Below are positions 24,217-33,211 of a stretch of DNA of 64,000 nucleotides, piece after piece (positions within the stretch are counted from its first letter, which is position 1; each line of letters opens with the position of its first letter). The position numbers were made by a program, and so were the translations under genes. Source of the DNA: CAJQQY01 sp964564545 (lineage in GTDB: Bacteria > Bacteroidota > Bacteroidia > Chitinophagales > Saprospiraceae); assembly GCA_964564545.1 (NCBI GenBank), contig CAZMBP010000011.1, positions 15,011 to 79,010 of the forward strand, in the 5' to 3' direction. Below the pieces are notes generated by a model, which was not told the origin of the DNA, did no database searches, and saw only the letters and a list, made by a program, of their open reading frames with translations.

Positions 24217-26583
24217 TTATCCCTGCATGGCAGTCCACACTCTTTCCGGCGTCATTGGCATTTTAATGTCTTTGACTTTGTGCCCACCTTTCCAAAGTGC
24301 ATCTATAACTGCATTTACAACTGCTGGTGTCGAACCAATACAACCTGCTTCTCCTGCACCTTTTACTCCAAGTGGATTGTGTGGGCAAGGCGTCACGGTT
24401 CGATCTATTTCAAAACTTGGAAAATCATCTGCTCGAGGCATACAATAATCCATATAGCTACCATTGATTAATTGACCTGTTTCATCATAAAGCGCTCCTT
24501 CCAACATCGCTTGTCCAATTCCTTGAGCAAGTCCTCCATGGATTTGGCCATCAACGATCATTGGATTAATTACATTTCCAACATCATCTACTGCGATAAA
24601 TCGTTTAAGTTTGGTGTACCCCGTTTCTTTATCAATTTCCACAATCGCAACATGTGCTCCGAATGGATAAGTGAAATTTGCAGGGTCATAAAAACTACTA
24701 AAGTCCAAACCAGGTTCTAATCCTTCTGGGTAATTATGAGGTACATAAGCGGTCAATGAAACGTCTCCAAAACCGACAGATTTATCGGTTCCTTTTACGG
24801 TCCATTTTCCTTCTGCATATTCTAAATCATCAGGGGATGCTTCGAGTAAATGTGCTGCGATTTTTGCCCCTTTTTCTAAAACCTTATCTACTGATTTTAC
24901 AATCGCACTTCCTCCAACTGCCAAACTTCGCGAACCATATGTTCCCATTCCAAATGCAACGCTATCCGAATCTCCATGAATAATTTCGACATCATCCAAA
25001 GCAATTCCCATGCGATCTGCTACAACTTGTGCAAAGGTCGTTTCATGACCTTGACCATGTGAATGTGAACCGGTGTAAACACTCACTTTTCCAGTTGGCT
25101 GAACTCGAACTTGGGCAGATTCAAAGAGACCTGCTCTTGCTCCCAATGCGCCAACAACTGCTGAAGGTGCAATTCCACATGCTTCGATATAAGTGGAAAA
25201 ACCAATCCCTAATAGTTTTCCATTAGCTTGATTTTTTTGCTCTTCCCGGAAAGCTTCGTAGCCCACCATTTCTAATGCTCGATTTAAAACGGGTGCATAA
25301 TTGCCACTATCATATTGCAAGGCTACTTGAGTAACGTACCCTTCTTTTTCAACTCCATCAAATGGCTCAATGAAATTCTGTAAACGTAATTCCGCAGGAT
25401 CCCTATCCATTTCCAAAGCTGCTAAATCAAGTAATCTTTCTAGAAGAAAAGTGGCTTCTGGTCGCCCAGCACCACGATACGCATCGACTGCATTGGTATG
25501 AGTAAAAGTAGCGGTAACATCTACATTAATTTTTGGAGTCGTGTACAACCCTTGCAGTAATGTTCCATGCAAATAGGTTGGAACTGCTGGCGCAAATGTA
25601 GAAAGGTAGGCTCCCATATTTGCAAAAGTGTTGGCTTGTAGCGCAACGATGTTTCCTTCTGCATCAAAACCCATTTTGGCATTCGTCACATGATCACGAC
25701 CATGAGCATCTGTCAAAAATGCCTCACTCCTATCACAAGTCCATTTGATTGGAAGTTCAATTTGCTTTGAACACCACGTGACTAACGCCTCTTCGATGTA
25801 ATGGAAAATTTTACTTCCAAAACCTCCTCCAACATCTGGTCCCACCACCCTAACTTTATGCTCGGGTAAACCTAATACAAATGCACACATCAACAAGCGA
25901 GTCAAATGTGGATTTTGAGTAGATGTATATAAGGTATATTTATCGTAAGCTGTATCGTAGTGACCAATGGCAGCACGAGGTTCCATTGCATTTGGAATCA
26001 TTCTTTGATTGACAAAATCCAATTCAGTCACATGGGCTGCTGAAGCTAATGCTGCTGCAACTTCCTCTTTTGGATTTCCTAATTCCCAATCAAATGCTGT
26101 ATTGCTAGGCGCATCTTCATGAACTAATGGCGCCCCTTCTTTGGCTGCTTCTCTTGGATCAGTTACTGCATCGTGAATATCATAATCGACATCAATTAAT
26201 TCTGAAGCATCCTTTGCATTCGCTCTTGTATCTGCAATGACAATCGCAACTCCATCACCAACATGTCTTACTTTTTTTCTAACTAAAAGTGGATGCGGAG
26301 GTTCCTTCATCGTCTCTCCATTTTTAAAATTCACTTGCCATCCACATGGAACTCCTGCTATCGCTTCTGGAATATCTGCTCCTGTGTAAATTGCTACCAC
26401 TCCTTCTGCACTTTTCGCCGCATCAGTATTTATTGAATTGACCGTCGCATGTGCGTACGGACTTCGGAGAATATAAGCATGTACCATTCCTGGTAGTTTT
26501 ATATCATCCGTATATTTTCCTTGACCTGTAATGAATCGTTTGTCTTCGACTCGTTTTACAGATTTTCCTATATATTTTGTCAT
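24217..26583 (-). CDS. coxL: Form II CO dehydrogenase-like large subunit (Mo-binding) CoxL
   Basis: 788 aa catalytic subunit binding the molybdopterin-cytosine dinucleotide cofactor. The active-site loop is AYRGAGR at 368-374, the form II (BMS) signature; the form I Cys that binds Cu in true CO dehydrogenases is a Gly here. The catalytic Glu lies in GAGEAG (742-747, Glu745). Form II enzymes are often annotated as CO dehydrogenases, but their physiological substrate is uncertain and may be an aldehyde, purine or other heterocycle. The start is MTKYIGKSVKRVEDKRFITG, typical of the family. It sits in the order coxG-S-L-M. Confidence 0.92.
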   Translation of the reverse strand: MTKYIGKSVKRVEDKRFITGQGKYTDDIKLPGMVHAYILRSPYAHATVNSINTDAAKSAEGVVAIYTGADIPEAIAGVPCGWQVNFKNGETMKEPPHPLLVRKKVRHVGDGVAIVIADTRANAKDASELIDVDYDIHDAVTDPREAAKEGAPLVHEDAPSNTAFDWELGNPKEEVAAALASAAHVTELDFVNQRMIPNAMEPRAAIGHYDTAYDKYTLYTSTQNPHLTRLLMCAFVLGLPEHKVRVVGPDVGGGFGSKIFHYIEEALVTWCSKQIELPIKWTCDRSEAFLTDAHGRDHVTNAKMGFDAEGNIVALQANTFANMGAYLSTFAPAVPTYLHGTLLQGLYTTPKINVDVTATFTHTNAVDAYRGAGRPEATFLLERLLDLAALEMDRDPAELRLQNFIEPFDGVEKEGYVTQVALQYDSGNYAPVLNRALEMVGYEAFREEQKNQANGKLLGIGFSTYIEACGIAPSAVVGALGARAGLFESAQVRVQPTGKVSVYTGSHSHGQGHETTFAQVVADRMGIALDDVEIIHGDSDSVAFGMGTYGSRSLAVGGSAIVKSVDKVLEKGAKIAAHLLEASPDDLEYAEGKWTVKGTDKSVGFGDVSLTAYVPHNYPEGLEPGLDFSSFYDPANFTYPFGAHVAIVEIDKETGYTKLKRFIAVDDVGNVINPMIVDGQIHGGLAQGIGQAMLEGALYDETGQLINGSYMDYCMPRADDFPSFEIDRTVTPCPHNPLGVKGAGEAGCIGSTPAVVNAVIDALWKGGHKVKDIKMPMTPERVWTAMQG

Positions 26584-26680
26584 GATTTTCTTTTTTAATT
26601 GTTTCTATAAAGGTTTGATTCGTTTGACGTTGAACGATAGACGTTTTACGGTCCTGTGCAATTTCATTTTGAATAAAACG

Positions 26681-27160
26681 CTAGGTATTTACCTCACTCA
26701 TTTTTTTGGCGGCGTGTTGTATTGATTTTACAATATTATGATAGCCGGTACATCTACAAAAATTACCTTCGAGTGCTTCCCGAATTTCTTGCTCTGATGG
26801 ATTAGGATTTGTTTTTAAAAAATCCGTTGCTGTCATCATCATTCCTGGTGTGCAAAAACCACATTGTAATCCATGCTCTTCTTTGAAGCCTTCTTGAATG
26901 GGGTGTAAATTTCCATTAGTAGAAAGTCCTTCAACAGTTGTTACTTCGCATCCATCTGCTTGAACAGCAAGCATAGTACATGATTTTACAGCTTTGCCAT
27001 CGACATGAATAGTACAGGATCCACAACTACTGGTGTCGCAACCGATATGCGTACCTGTTAAGGATAAATCTTCACGAAGATAATCGGACAGTAAGGTCCT
27101 AGACTCTACTTCTCCGGTACATTGTTTTCCATTAACTGTGACCGAAATTTTATTTGCCAT
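26681..27160 (-). CDS. coxS: CO dehydrogenase-like small subunit ([2Fe-2S]) CoxS
   Basis: 159 aa with two [2Fe-2S] clusters: plant-type Cys41/46/49/61 and the second set Cys100/103/135/137 (CGFCTPG ... CRCTGY). Both are intact. It carries electrons from the Mo site in CoxL to FAD in CoxM. It precedes coxL by about 97 bp and follows coxG by 58 bp. Confidence 0.95.
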   Translation of the reverse strand: MANKISVTVNGKQCTGEVESRTLLSDYLREDLSLTGTHIGCDTSSCGSCTIHVDGKAVKSCTMLAVQADGCEVTTVEGLSTNGNLHPIQEGFKEEHGLQCGFCTPGMMMTATDFLKTNPNPSEQEIREALEGNFCRCTGYHNIVKSIQHAAKKMSEVNT

Positions 27161-27218
27161 AGTAAATAAGGTTTTAGAAGTTAAAAAATTATAATTTTTG
27201 TGATGGTAGATGAGTAGG

Positions 27219-27941
27219 TTATTGGATAGAATTTAATCCTGAATCAGTTGAATTTTTAGGCTCCGATGATTCAGATATTTCATTGGAGTCAATCGGTTCT
27301 TTTGGACTTGGTGTTCCTTGTATCGATTCCTCAGCTTCGCTTGAATCTGTTCCTTCTGTCGGTTGTGATAAGGCAATTGGTTCGGCTTGCTCTGGCACTT
27401 CCGATATTGGAGGTGCTTCAGTTAACTCAACGGGCTCTATTTTCTCAAAAGGTAAAGAGGTTATTTGTGGTATTGCTGGGGGTGGCAATTCAGATTCTCT
27501 ATTTTCTTCAATATGTTTTTCTAAAGCTGAAAAAACTTCTCTGGTGATGGCATTCGCGACACCTGATAAAACTCTTTGTCCTGTTCGAGCGATGACACCT
27601 GATAAGTTGGCCTTTCCATCAAAGGCAAGAGCTACCATCCCCGATCCATTTTCTTCAATATTCATATGAACCGTAACATGGGCGTTACCAATCCGACTGA
27701 GTTGTTCCATTTTTATTTGAAAATATCTAGGTTGGTCTTTCTCAACAACTTGCAATTTTCCAGTAAAAGTACTTTTGACTGGACCTATTTTTATGACAGA
27801 ATATGATTTGTATTTATCATCTCCTAATCCTTCTAATTTAGAAACTCCAGGGGTGATTTTTGCGAGCACCTCGACATCCATTAAGTACTCCCATAGTTTT
27901 CCACTTGAAACTTTAAATTCGTATTTTCCTTGAACAACCAT
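27219..27941 (-). CDS. coxG: CoxG-like SRPBCC protein with Pro/Glu/Ser-rich tail
   Basis: Residues 1-150 form a CoxG/SRPBCC domain (MVVQGKYEFKVSSGKLWEYL ... TPGVSKLEG ... NLSGVIARTGQRVLSGVANAI). Residues 165-240 are a low-complexity acidic tail rich in Pro, Glu and Ser without a membrane helix. In Afipia (Oligotropha) CoxG recruits CO dehydrogenase to the membrane, where electrons go to quinone; here it is the first gene of the operon rather than the last. The acidic tail could mediate docking; that is inference. Confidence 0.85.
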   Translation of the reverse strand: MVVQGKYEFKVSSGKLWEYLMDVEVLAKITPGVSKLEGLGDDKYKSYSVIKIGPVKSTFTGKLQVVEKDQPRYFQIKMEQLSRIGNAHVTVHMNIEENGSGMVALAFDGKANLSGVIARTGQRVLSGVANAITREVFSALEKHIEENRESELPPPAIPQITSLPFEKIEPVELTEAPPISEVPEQAEPIALSQPTEGTDSSEAEESIQGTPSPKEPIDSNEISESSEPKNSTDSGLNSIQ

Positions 27942-28657
27942 TGCGTGTGGGGATTTTGTTTATTTAATCACGCTAAATAACTAAAATTTATCTGTCAATT
28001 CCAATTATGTGTGTTATTATATTTTGCAAAATGAGCGAAAGTCAGAAGAAAACTAAAGCGTATTAAAAAATGGAAAGGTAAAAGTTAATATTTACTATCT
28101 CAATCTTATAAAAGCGGGTAAATCATCTCCAAATTCTAACCTATTACTACCAAATTCTCAATTACGGAAACATTTGTTTTTCAAGACTAGCATCTTACGG
28201 CATATATAAATAATAATTTTTTATCATATGAATTATTTAATGACCATACCATCTTTTACGAAGTCAGCCTCTTCTTCCTTGAAACAAAATTGTTATTTAC
28301 AGCACCCCTTATTGAAGTCTAAAAATAATCATCATATTTATCAAAGAGTCCTCTCGTCTTTTTTTACAACTAAGGCGATTTCTAAGCACCCCCTTCTATC
28401 TTATATCAAATCAAAACCCTTAATGTTGTTTGGAACATCGTCTCTTAGTTGTATTTATAATCAATTATCATCAAAGTTCATATTGTTAATCAAAACCCTT
28501 AGGCGTGTGTTTGTATCTCATGGAGTGAGTTAATATAATTAATTCACATAGACTACTATTTATAAAACACTCATCCACCTCACCAGTTAGCTTCTTAACT
28601 TGCTGGTGGGGATTTTTTTATCAAATTGGAGAATAGAGGTTAAGAAGTTTTAAATTC
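27942..28657. other. 716-bp intergenic region upstream of coxG
   Basis: This region presumably carries the coxG promoter near 27942-28050. Between 28228 and 28533 the plus strand has an open frame of 101 codons with no recognisable domain and low-complexity Ser/Leu/Lys composition; I do not call it a gene. The same stretch has a direct repeat AATCAAAACCCTTA (28409 and 28489, 80 nt apart) and a GTGAGTTAAT inverted repeat near 28523-28545, and it is followed by a plus-strand terminator. A non-coding transcript or small peptide gene is possible. Confidence 0.4.
28579..28619 (+). terminator. Plus-strand intrinsic terminator with no clear gene before it
   Basis: CACCAGTTA pairs with TAACT-tgc-TGGTG (bulged) and continues into GGGATTTTTTT. 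The T-tract direction is plus, whereas both neighbouring genes are on the minus strand, so something upstream on the plus strand is probably transcribed. Confidence 0.6.
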
Positions 28658-29395
28658 CTATAAAAATACTTTTCTAAATTCTGGAATCCTTCTTCTTCCG
28701 ATTGGTAGGTAATCGCCATTTTTCATAATGACTTGACCGCCACCAAGTTTTATGTACTCGGTGACAAAATCTAAATTGATTAAATATTGTTGATGAATTC
28801 GATAAAAATTTCTAGCCGTCAAAAGTCGCTCATATTCTTTTAGCGTTTTGCTACTTGTTTTTTTGCTTCCATTTTTTAAATAAAATTCAGAGTAATTATT
28901 ATCACTTTTTAAGTACATAATATCTTCCAAATCAAGCACATTAAATCCATCTACATTTGGAATTACAATTTTGGAAATTTCCTGTTGGTCATGACTTCCG
29001 GCAAGCATTTTCAGACCAGGGTTGGGCACCCTGCTTTGCTTTTCAATATATTTATCCACCGCATTATACAAACTAGATTTCTTAAATGGTTTGACTAAAT
29101 ATCCCAAGGCATAAAAATCAAAAGCCTTGAGTGCAAATTGATTAAAAGCAGTTACAAAAATCACATCAAAAGAATGCTCAGGAATTTGTTCTAACAAATC
29201 GAAACTAGTTCCATCATTCATTTGAATATCTAAAAACACTAAATCAGGTTGGTATTGCTCTAAGATTTGAATGCCTTTCTTTACGCTATCTGCTTCAGCA
29301 ATTATTTCAACTTGCTGGGCGTAATTTTCAACTAGCGCATGTTTTAAAAGAAAACGTGCATCTTTTTCATCATCAATAATTACTGTCTTTAGCAT
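28658..29395 (-). CDS. LytTR-family response regulator
   Basis: 245 aa. The N-terminal receiver domain has the acidic pair at DDE (8-10), phospho-acceptor Asp56 in FLDIQM, and the conserved TAF and KPF motifs. The C-terminal LytTR DNA-binding domain (about 140-245) has YLKSDNNYSEFYL and the FYRIHQQYLINL motif. It is the partner of the TPR-histidine kinase encoded immediately upstream on the same strand (62 bp gap). Targets are unknown. Confidence 0.93.
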   Translation of the reverse strand: MLKTVIIDDEKDARFLLKHALVENYAQQVEIIAEADSVKKGIQILEQYQPDLVFLDIQMNDGTSFDLLEQIPEHSFDVIFVTAFNQFALKAFDFYALGYLVKPFKKSSLYNAVDKYIEKQSRVPNPGLKMLAGSHDQQEISKIVIPNVDGFNVLDLEDIMYLKSDNNYSEFYLKNGSKKTSSKTLKEYERLLTARNFYRIHQQYLINLDFVTEYIKLGGGQVIMKNGDYLPIGRRRIPEFRKVFL

Positions 29396-29457
29396 CTCAA
29401 TCTATTTTCAAGTTTAAGAATTCCATTTTATGTTCCTCAACAGATATGGTTTTTTTC

Positions 29458-31395
29458 TTATTCCGTTTTTATAAAAAACTTGACTTCGGTTCCTTCTACC
29501 TGATCTTCTTTCCCTTTAATTTCTTCAATGGAGAAATCGCCAATTTTATTAATTCTTTCTTTGACCAATTCGATTCCCATGGATTGATGAAATCCTTTCG
29601 ATTGAATAGACGATTGATTAAAACCAATTCCATTATCTTTCACCTTGACCTCTATTCCATTTTCTTTTTTCAAAATTTGAATTTCCATTTTCCCGTCTTT
29701 TTCACTTTTTGCTATTCCATGTCTAATCGCATTCTCTACAATCGGTTGCAACAGAAGCGCTGGAATTAATTGTTCGTAATTCTTCAATTCTTCTGACAAT
29801 TCAATTTTATATTCAAATGGTTGGTCCAATCTCCTGTTTTCTAAATCAATGTATAATTTTAAAAACTCCACTTCTTCAGAAACAGTCACCATCGTTTTGC
29901 TAGATCGTTCTAAAATCTTTCTCAACAAATCTCCAAAGTCAACTAAATAGTCATTTCCTTTTTCGGTATTTCCTTCGACATAAAACCGCTGAATTGAATT
30001 TAACGCATTGAATAAAAAATGGGGATTTATCTGTGCTCTCCAAAGTTGTCGTTGAACATCTTCCACTCTCTTTTTTTCTTTTAAAATTTTCTTTTGATAA
30101 AAAACAATAAAAAATGCCCCAGCTAAAAGTGCCAAAAGACTAATCGCTAACAATAAATAGTTTTTACTTTTTACTTCTTCTTTTTTTAATTGAGCTGCTT
30201 GCTTGAGTCTATCGGATTCTTGACTTAATGCTAGTATTTCTTTTTCTTTTTGACTGGATTCATATTTTTGTTCAACCTCTTTTAATCTCGCCACTCCGTC
30301 TGCTCTTGTCAAGGTATCATTAACTAACTTGAATTTTTCTAAATGTGATAAGGCTAGTTGATAATTTTCTTTTGCTTTGTATGCCTGGTATTTTCTTTCT
30401 AAGCCATCTCTAATCGTTTGATCACTTGACATTTGTTGGCCGTAAAAAATAACAGAATCAGCATATTGCAAAGCCAAATTATATTGGCCTAAACCTTGAT
30501 AGCAGTCTGCCAATTTCTCGAAAGCATCTGCCGTAATTGCTTTTCTGCTAATGGTCTTGCCACTTTCAATGACTGATTTACATTTTGCTATGGAGGTTGG
30601 GTAATCTTTTTTTAATAAATCATAGGAGGCATCTAATAATTTAAATCTTAATCCCCAATAAAGTAATTTTCTTTCCTCCGTTAATTCTAGTCCTTCCTCG
30701 ATTCTTAAAATTGCTGAATCCAACTGCGATTTATCATTTGTATTTTCATAACATTCCCAATGAGCTGTAGCAAGAGTGTACAACAAGTTGGATCCTTGGC
30801 TAACACTTAAAACCTCTCTCATTTCGGGATAAGCTAGGTATAAATATTTTAACCCTTCTTGATATTGGTTCACCTTTAAATACTGTTGTCCAATATTAAC
30901 TAAGCAAGCCACCACTCCCCTTCGGTCACCATGCAATTCAAATTTTTCTTTCGCTTTTATCGTATACTCTATGATTTGATGTGGCACTCCTTTTCGTTGT
31001 GCCATCGATGCACGAGCCAAATAAACCATCCCTAATCCTTTGTTACTTTTATCTTTTTTATAAAAAGTAAAACTGAGGTTTAAAAGACTATCGGCGATTT
31101 GAAACTTCTTCTGTTTCATCTCCATATAGGCAAGATCAAGGTAGCCTCCAGCAATATTATGTGCATCGGAAATTTGGCGAGACAATTTCATTCCTCGCTG
31201 AATATTAATTCGTTGAGAATCTACTAATTCATGTTTAGTGTAATAGCGGTCGGCAATGCGGTAATGCCATTTGATGGAAGATTCAATGGAAGAATCTTTT
31301 AAAGAAATACGCAAACTATCCAATCTACCTAGCGATTGTGAGTAGCTAAAATTTGACAGGGAAATAAATAGGATGCAGAGAATAAATCGTATCAT
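29458..31395 (-). CDS. TPR-containing LytS-type sensor histidine kinase
   Basis: 645 aa. A signal peptide (1-19) is followed by about 350 residues of TPR helices in the periplasm, a coiled-coil (about 365-395), one TM helix (LLLAISLLALLAGAFFIVFY) and a cytoplasmic kinase with the His motif QINPHFLFNALNSI (phospho-acceptor His in NPHF) and an ATPase domain with ENAIRHGI and DNGIGF. This is the His_kinase (LytS/YehU) class with an extracytoplasmic TPR sensor that is common in Bacteroidota. It forms an operon with the LytTR regulator. The stimulus is unknown. Confidence 0.92.
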   Translation of the reverse strand: MIRFILCILFISLSNFSYSQSLGRLDSLRISLKDSSIESSIKWHYRIADRYYTKHELVDSQRINIQRGMKLSRQISDAHNIAGGYLDLAYMEMKQKKFQIADSLLNLSFTFYKKDKSNKGLGMVYLARASMAQRKGVPHQIIEYTIKAKEKFELHGDRRGVVACLVNIGQQYLKVNQYQEGLKYLYLAYPEMREVLSVSQGSNLLYTLATAHWECYENTNDKSQLDSAILRIEEGLELTEERKLLYWGLRFKLLDASYDLLKKDYPTSIAKCKSVIESGKTISRKAITADAFEKLADCYQGLGQYNLALQYADSVIFYGQQMSSDQTIRDGLERKYQAYKAKENYQLALSHLEKFKLVNDTLTRADGVARLKEVEQKYESSQKEKEILALSQESDRLKQAAQLKKEEVKSKNYLLLAISLLALLAGAFFIVFYQKKILKEKKRVEDVQRQLWRAQINPHFLFNALNSIQRFYVEGNTEKGNDYLVDFGDLLRKILERSSKTMVTVSEEVEFLKLYIDLENRRLDQPFEYKIELSEELKNYEQLIPALLLQPIVENAIRHGIAKSEKDGKMEIQILKKENGIEVKVKDNGIGFNQSSIQSKGFHQSMGIELVKERINKIGDFSIEEIKGKEDQVEGTEVKFFIKTE

Positions 31396-31501
31396 GGAAT
31401 TTTGTTTTTTAAAACTCCAATTGAGTTGGTTTTGTAATTCAAGTTTGAATTTACAATTATTTATTCACTTTAGTAAAACATTTAATATTAAAAACTAAGC
31501 T

Positions 31502-31888
31502 TTAAGAAGCTTCTCCTTCTGCATTCCTTTCTGCAATGAGTTCTTCTAAGATTTCTGCCAAATTAGGTTTTGGAACCAACCCTGAGAATCGTTCTACTAA
31601 TTCATCTTTTTGCAAAAAAAGAAGTGTTGGAATACTTTTGATTTTAAATAGCTCTGAAATTTTTGGGTTGTTGTCAGCACTCACTTTTCCAATCAAAGCT
31701 CTTCCTTCAAAATCTTCAGCAATCTCATCAATGATTGGCCCTATCGTTCGGCAAGGGCCGCACCAAGGTGCCCAGATATCAAGGAGAACTGGAACTTTTG
31801 ATTTCATCACTAATTCATTAAAATTTTGATCAGTTATTTCAACTGTTTTGGATGGCTTCTTTTTTTTCTTATTAAAAATTGAAAACAT
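31502..31888 (-). CDS. trxA: Thioredoxin
   Basis: 128 aa with the classical active site WCGPC (Cys43, Cys46) and the cis-Pro in KIKSIPTLLF. It has no signal peptide, so it reduces disulfides in the cytoplasm. A short Lys-rich N-terminal extension (NKKKKKPSK) and an Ala/Glu-rich C-terminus are not part of the core fold. It is monocistronic. Confidence 0.95.
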   Translation of the reverse strand: MFSIFNKKKKKPSKTVEITDQNFNELVMKSKVPVLLDIWAPWCGPCRTIGPIIDEIAEDFEGRALIGKVSADNNPKISELFKIKSIPTLLFLQKDELVERFSGLVPKPNLAEILEELIAERNAEGEAS

Positions 31889-32090
31889 AATTCTTCTTCT
31901 TTTAATTTCTTACGTTTCTAATAGTGATTTTAAATTACTGTACGCTTACTTAAATATCAATAGGTTTTATCTAAAATGGTTCAAATAGAACGACCATTTT
32001 TTTTAATGAAACGAAACCTATTAATGGGTGTTACCCTTTGACTTGGAACTTTTTATATCCACCCATAGTTTTGGATATAAATTTAAAACT

Positions 32091-32381
32091 ATGAGAAATT
32101 ACAAATTAGAAAAACTCCTTAATGGAGAAACTTTTGAAACCAGCGAAAAAGGGAATTCCATGACACCGATTCTTTATTCAGGTCAAAAACACATTTTGGC
32201 TCCTGCCACTTGGGAATCTGTAAAAATTGGTGATGCAGTTTATTGTAAAGTGCATGGCAACTTTTATACTCACCTAGTCAAAGCGAGAAATGATAAACGT
32301 GGAGTTCAGATTGGAAATAATAAAGGTCATATTAATGGTTGGACTAAACAGGTTTATGGGAAAGTGATTGAAATTTTATAG
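32091..32381 (+). CDS. Minimal S24/S26-type protein (LexA or signal-peptidase-like fold)
   Basis: 96 aa from the ATG at 32091; an upstream in-frame ATG at 32028 would add 21 unlikely residues. GNSMTPIL puts a candidate nucleophile at Ser23 in the S24/S26 G-x-S-M-x-P motif, followed by IGDAVYCKVHGNFYTHLVKA with Lys64 where the general base would sit, and IGNNKGHINGW like the KGDNN segment of these peptidases. There is no DNA-binding domain and no membrane anchor, so it is not LexA or signal peptidase I. Similar stand-alone proteins are known in Bacteroidota; their function is not. Confidence 0.65.
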   Translation: MRNYKLEKLLNGETFETSEKGNSMTPILYSGQKHILAPATWESVKIGDAVYCKVHGNFYTHLVKARNDKRGVQIGNNKGHINGWTKQVYGKVIEIL

Positions 32382-32390
32382 AACTGTTAT

Positions 32391-32464
32391 TATTTGACGC
32401 AGACCTGTTATGTTTCCATATAGATCTTTTCTAGAAGAAAAACATAATTAAGTCTACGTCAAAA
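32391..32464. repeat. 74-bp palindromic element (TTTGACGC family, copy B)
   Basis: TTTGACGCAGAC ... TTATGTTT on the left and AAACATAATTAAGTCTACG on the right form the arms. The centre GATCTTTTCTAGAAGAAAAA matches the centre of copy A at 6955-7102. It lies just past the stop of the S24/S26-like gene and could serve as a 3'-end hairpin. Confidence 0.75.
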
Positions 32465-32502
32465 TATATATTCATTGAAGACATTTTAAAACAACCTCAT
32501 TA

Positions 32503-32967
32503 CTAATGATAAGCTGAGTTATGAGCTAAGGTACCACCGCAAGTACCACAGGTACCAGCAGCACCAGCTCCGCCCTCACATCCTGCGTTACAGGTATAAT
32601 GCCAGACACCAGCTGCATTTTGAGCAGGCTCAGCAGTAGGAGGAGTAGCTGGAGGAGTCATCATATTAGTAGTCGGTGCATTATTAGTATTGGAATGGTA
32701 AGCCGAGTTATGTGCTAATGCACCTCCACAAGTGGCACAATTTCCAGCCGATCCAGCACCTCCAGCACACCCTGCGTTACACGTATAATGCCAAACACCT
32801 TGTGCATTTTGAGCTGGTTCAGGAGTAGCTGAGTTTGGAGTGGTAGGAGAATCTGACACTTTTAGCGATTCTCTGGCTTCTTTTTTAACGGCAGCATCGT
32901 CATTACAGGCATAGAAAGAGATAGCCGAACTAAGCAGTAATATGGCAAGGATTTTAAGATAATTCAT
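32503..32967 (-). CDS. Lipoprotein with two tandem Cys4 modules
   Basis: 154 aa. The lipoprotein signal ends at FYAC21. Two copies of a 42-residue module (50-91 and 113-154, 63 residues apart) share the pattern EPAQNAxGVWHYTC-x3-C-x9-C-x2-CGG-x-LAHNSAYH, joined by a Thr/Pro linker. Cys63/67/77/80 and Cys126/130/140/143 look like zinc- or other metal-binding knuckles, recalling heavy-metal-binding YTCPMHP ... CPxCGM domains in layout. It is exposed at the outer membrane. Function unknown; metal scavenging or sensing is a guess. Confidence 0.7.
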   Translation of the reverse strand: MNYLKILAILLLSSAISFYACNDDAAVKKEARESLKVSDSPTTPNSATPEPAQNAQGVWHYTCNAGCAGGAGSAGNCATCGGALAHNSAYHSNTNNAPTTNMMTPPATPPTAEPAQNAAGVWHYTCNAGCEGGAGAAGTCGTCGGTLAHNSAYH

Positions 32968-33211
32968 GGTGATATTTATTTAAAATTTGTGGGTTAGAGA
33001 ACAGGCTTATTTAGAATTTTATGCTTTTTGATCTTAAGAGCCTATTCAAAAATTATATTTTACGTTGCAATTTACATTAAATTCTCGTTTCGTGTTTTAC
33101 TACCTGGTTCTGCCTGTATTTTAACGATTGTTCTTCTATTAGGAGGATAACCTCTTAATCCCCATTTCTTATAAGTTTTGTCACTCCCAAGATAGGCTAA
33201 TGGGTAATTTT

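Noticed and set aside
24217..27160. Xanthine dehydrogenase
   Set aside because: The three-subunit S-L-M layout with CoxG, CoxD and CoxE partners and the AYRGAGR motif favour a form II CO-dehydrogenase-like enzyme, although the substrate remains open.
27283..27669. 128-codon plus-strand open frame over coxG
   Set aside because: Antisense to the low-complexity tail and body of CoxG; no independent support.
28228..28533. 101-codon plus-strand open frame
   Set aside because: No recognisable domain and low-complexity composition; kept only as part of the intergenic region note because a plus-strand terminator follows it.
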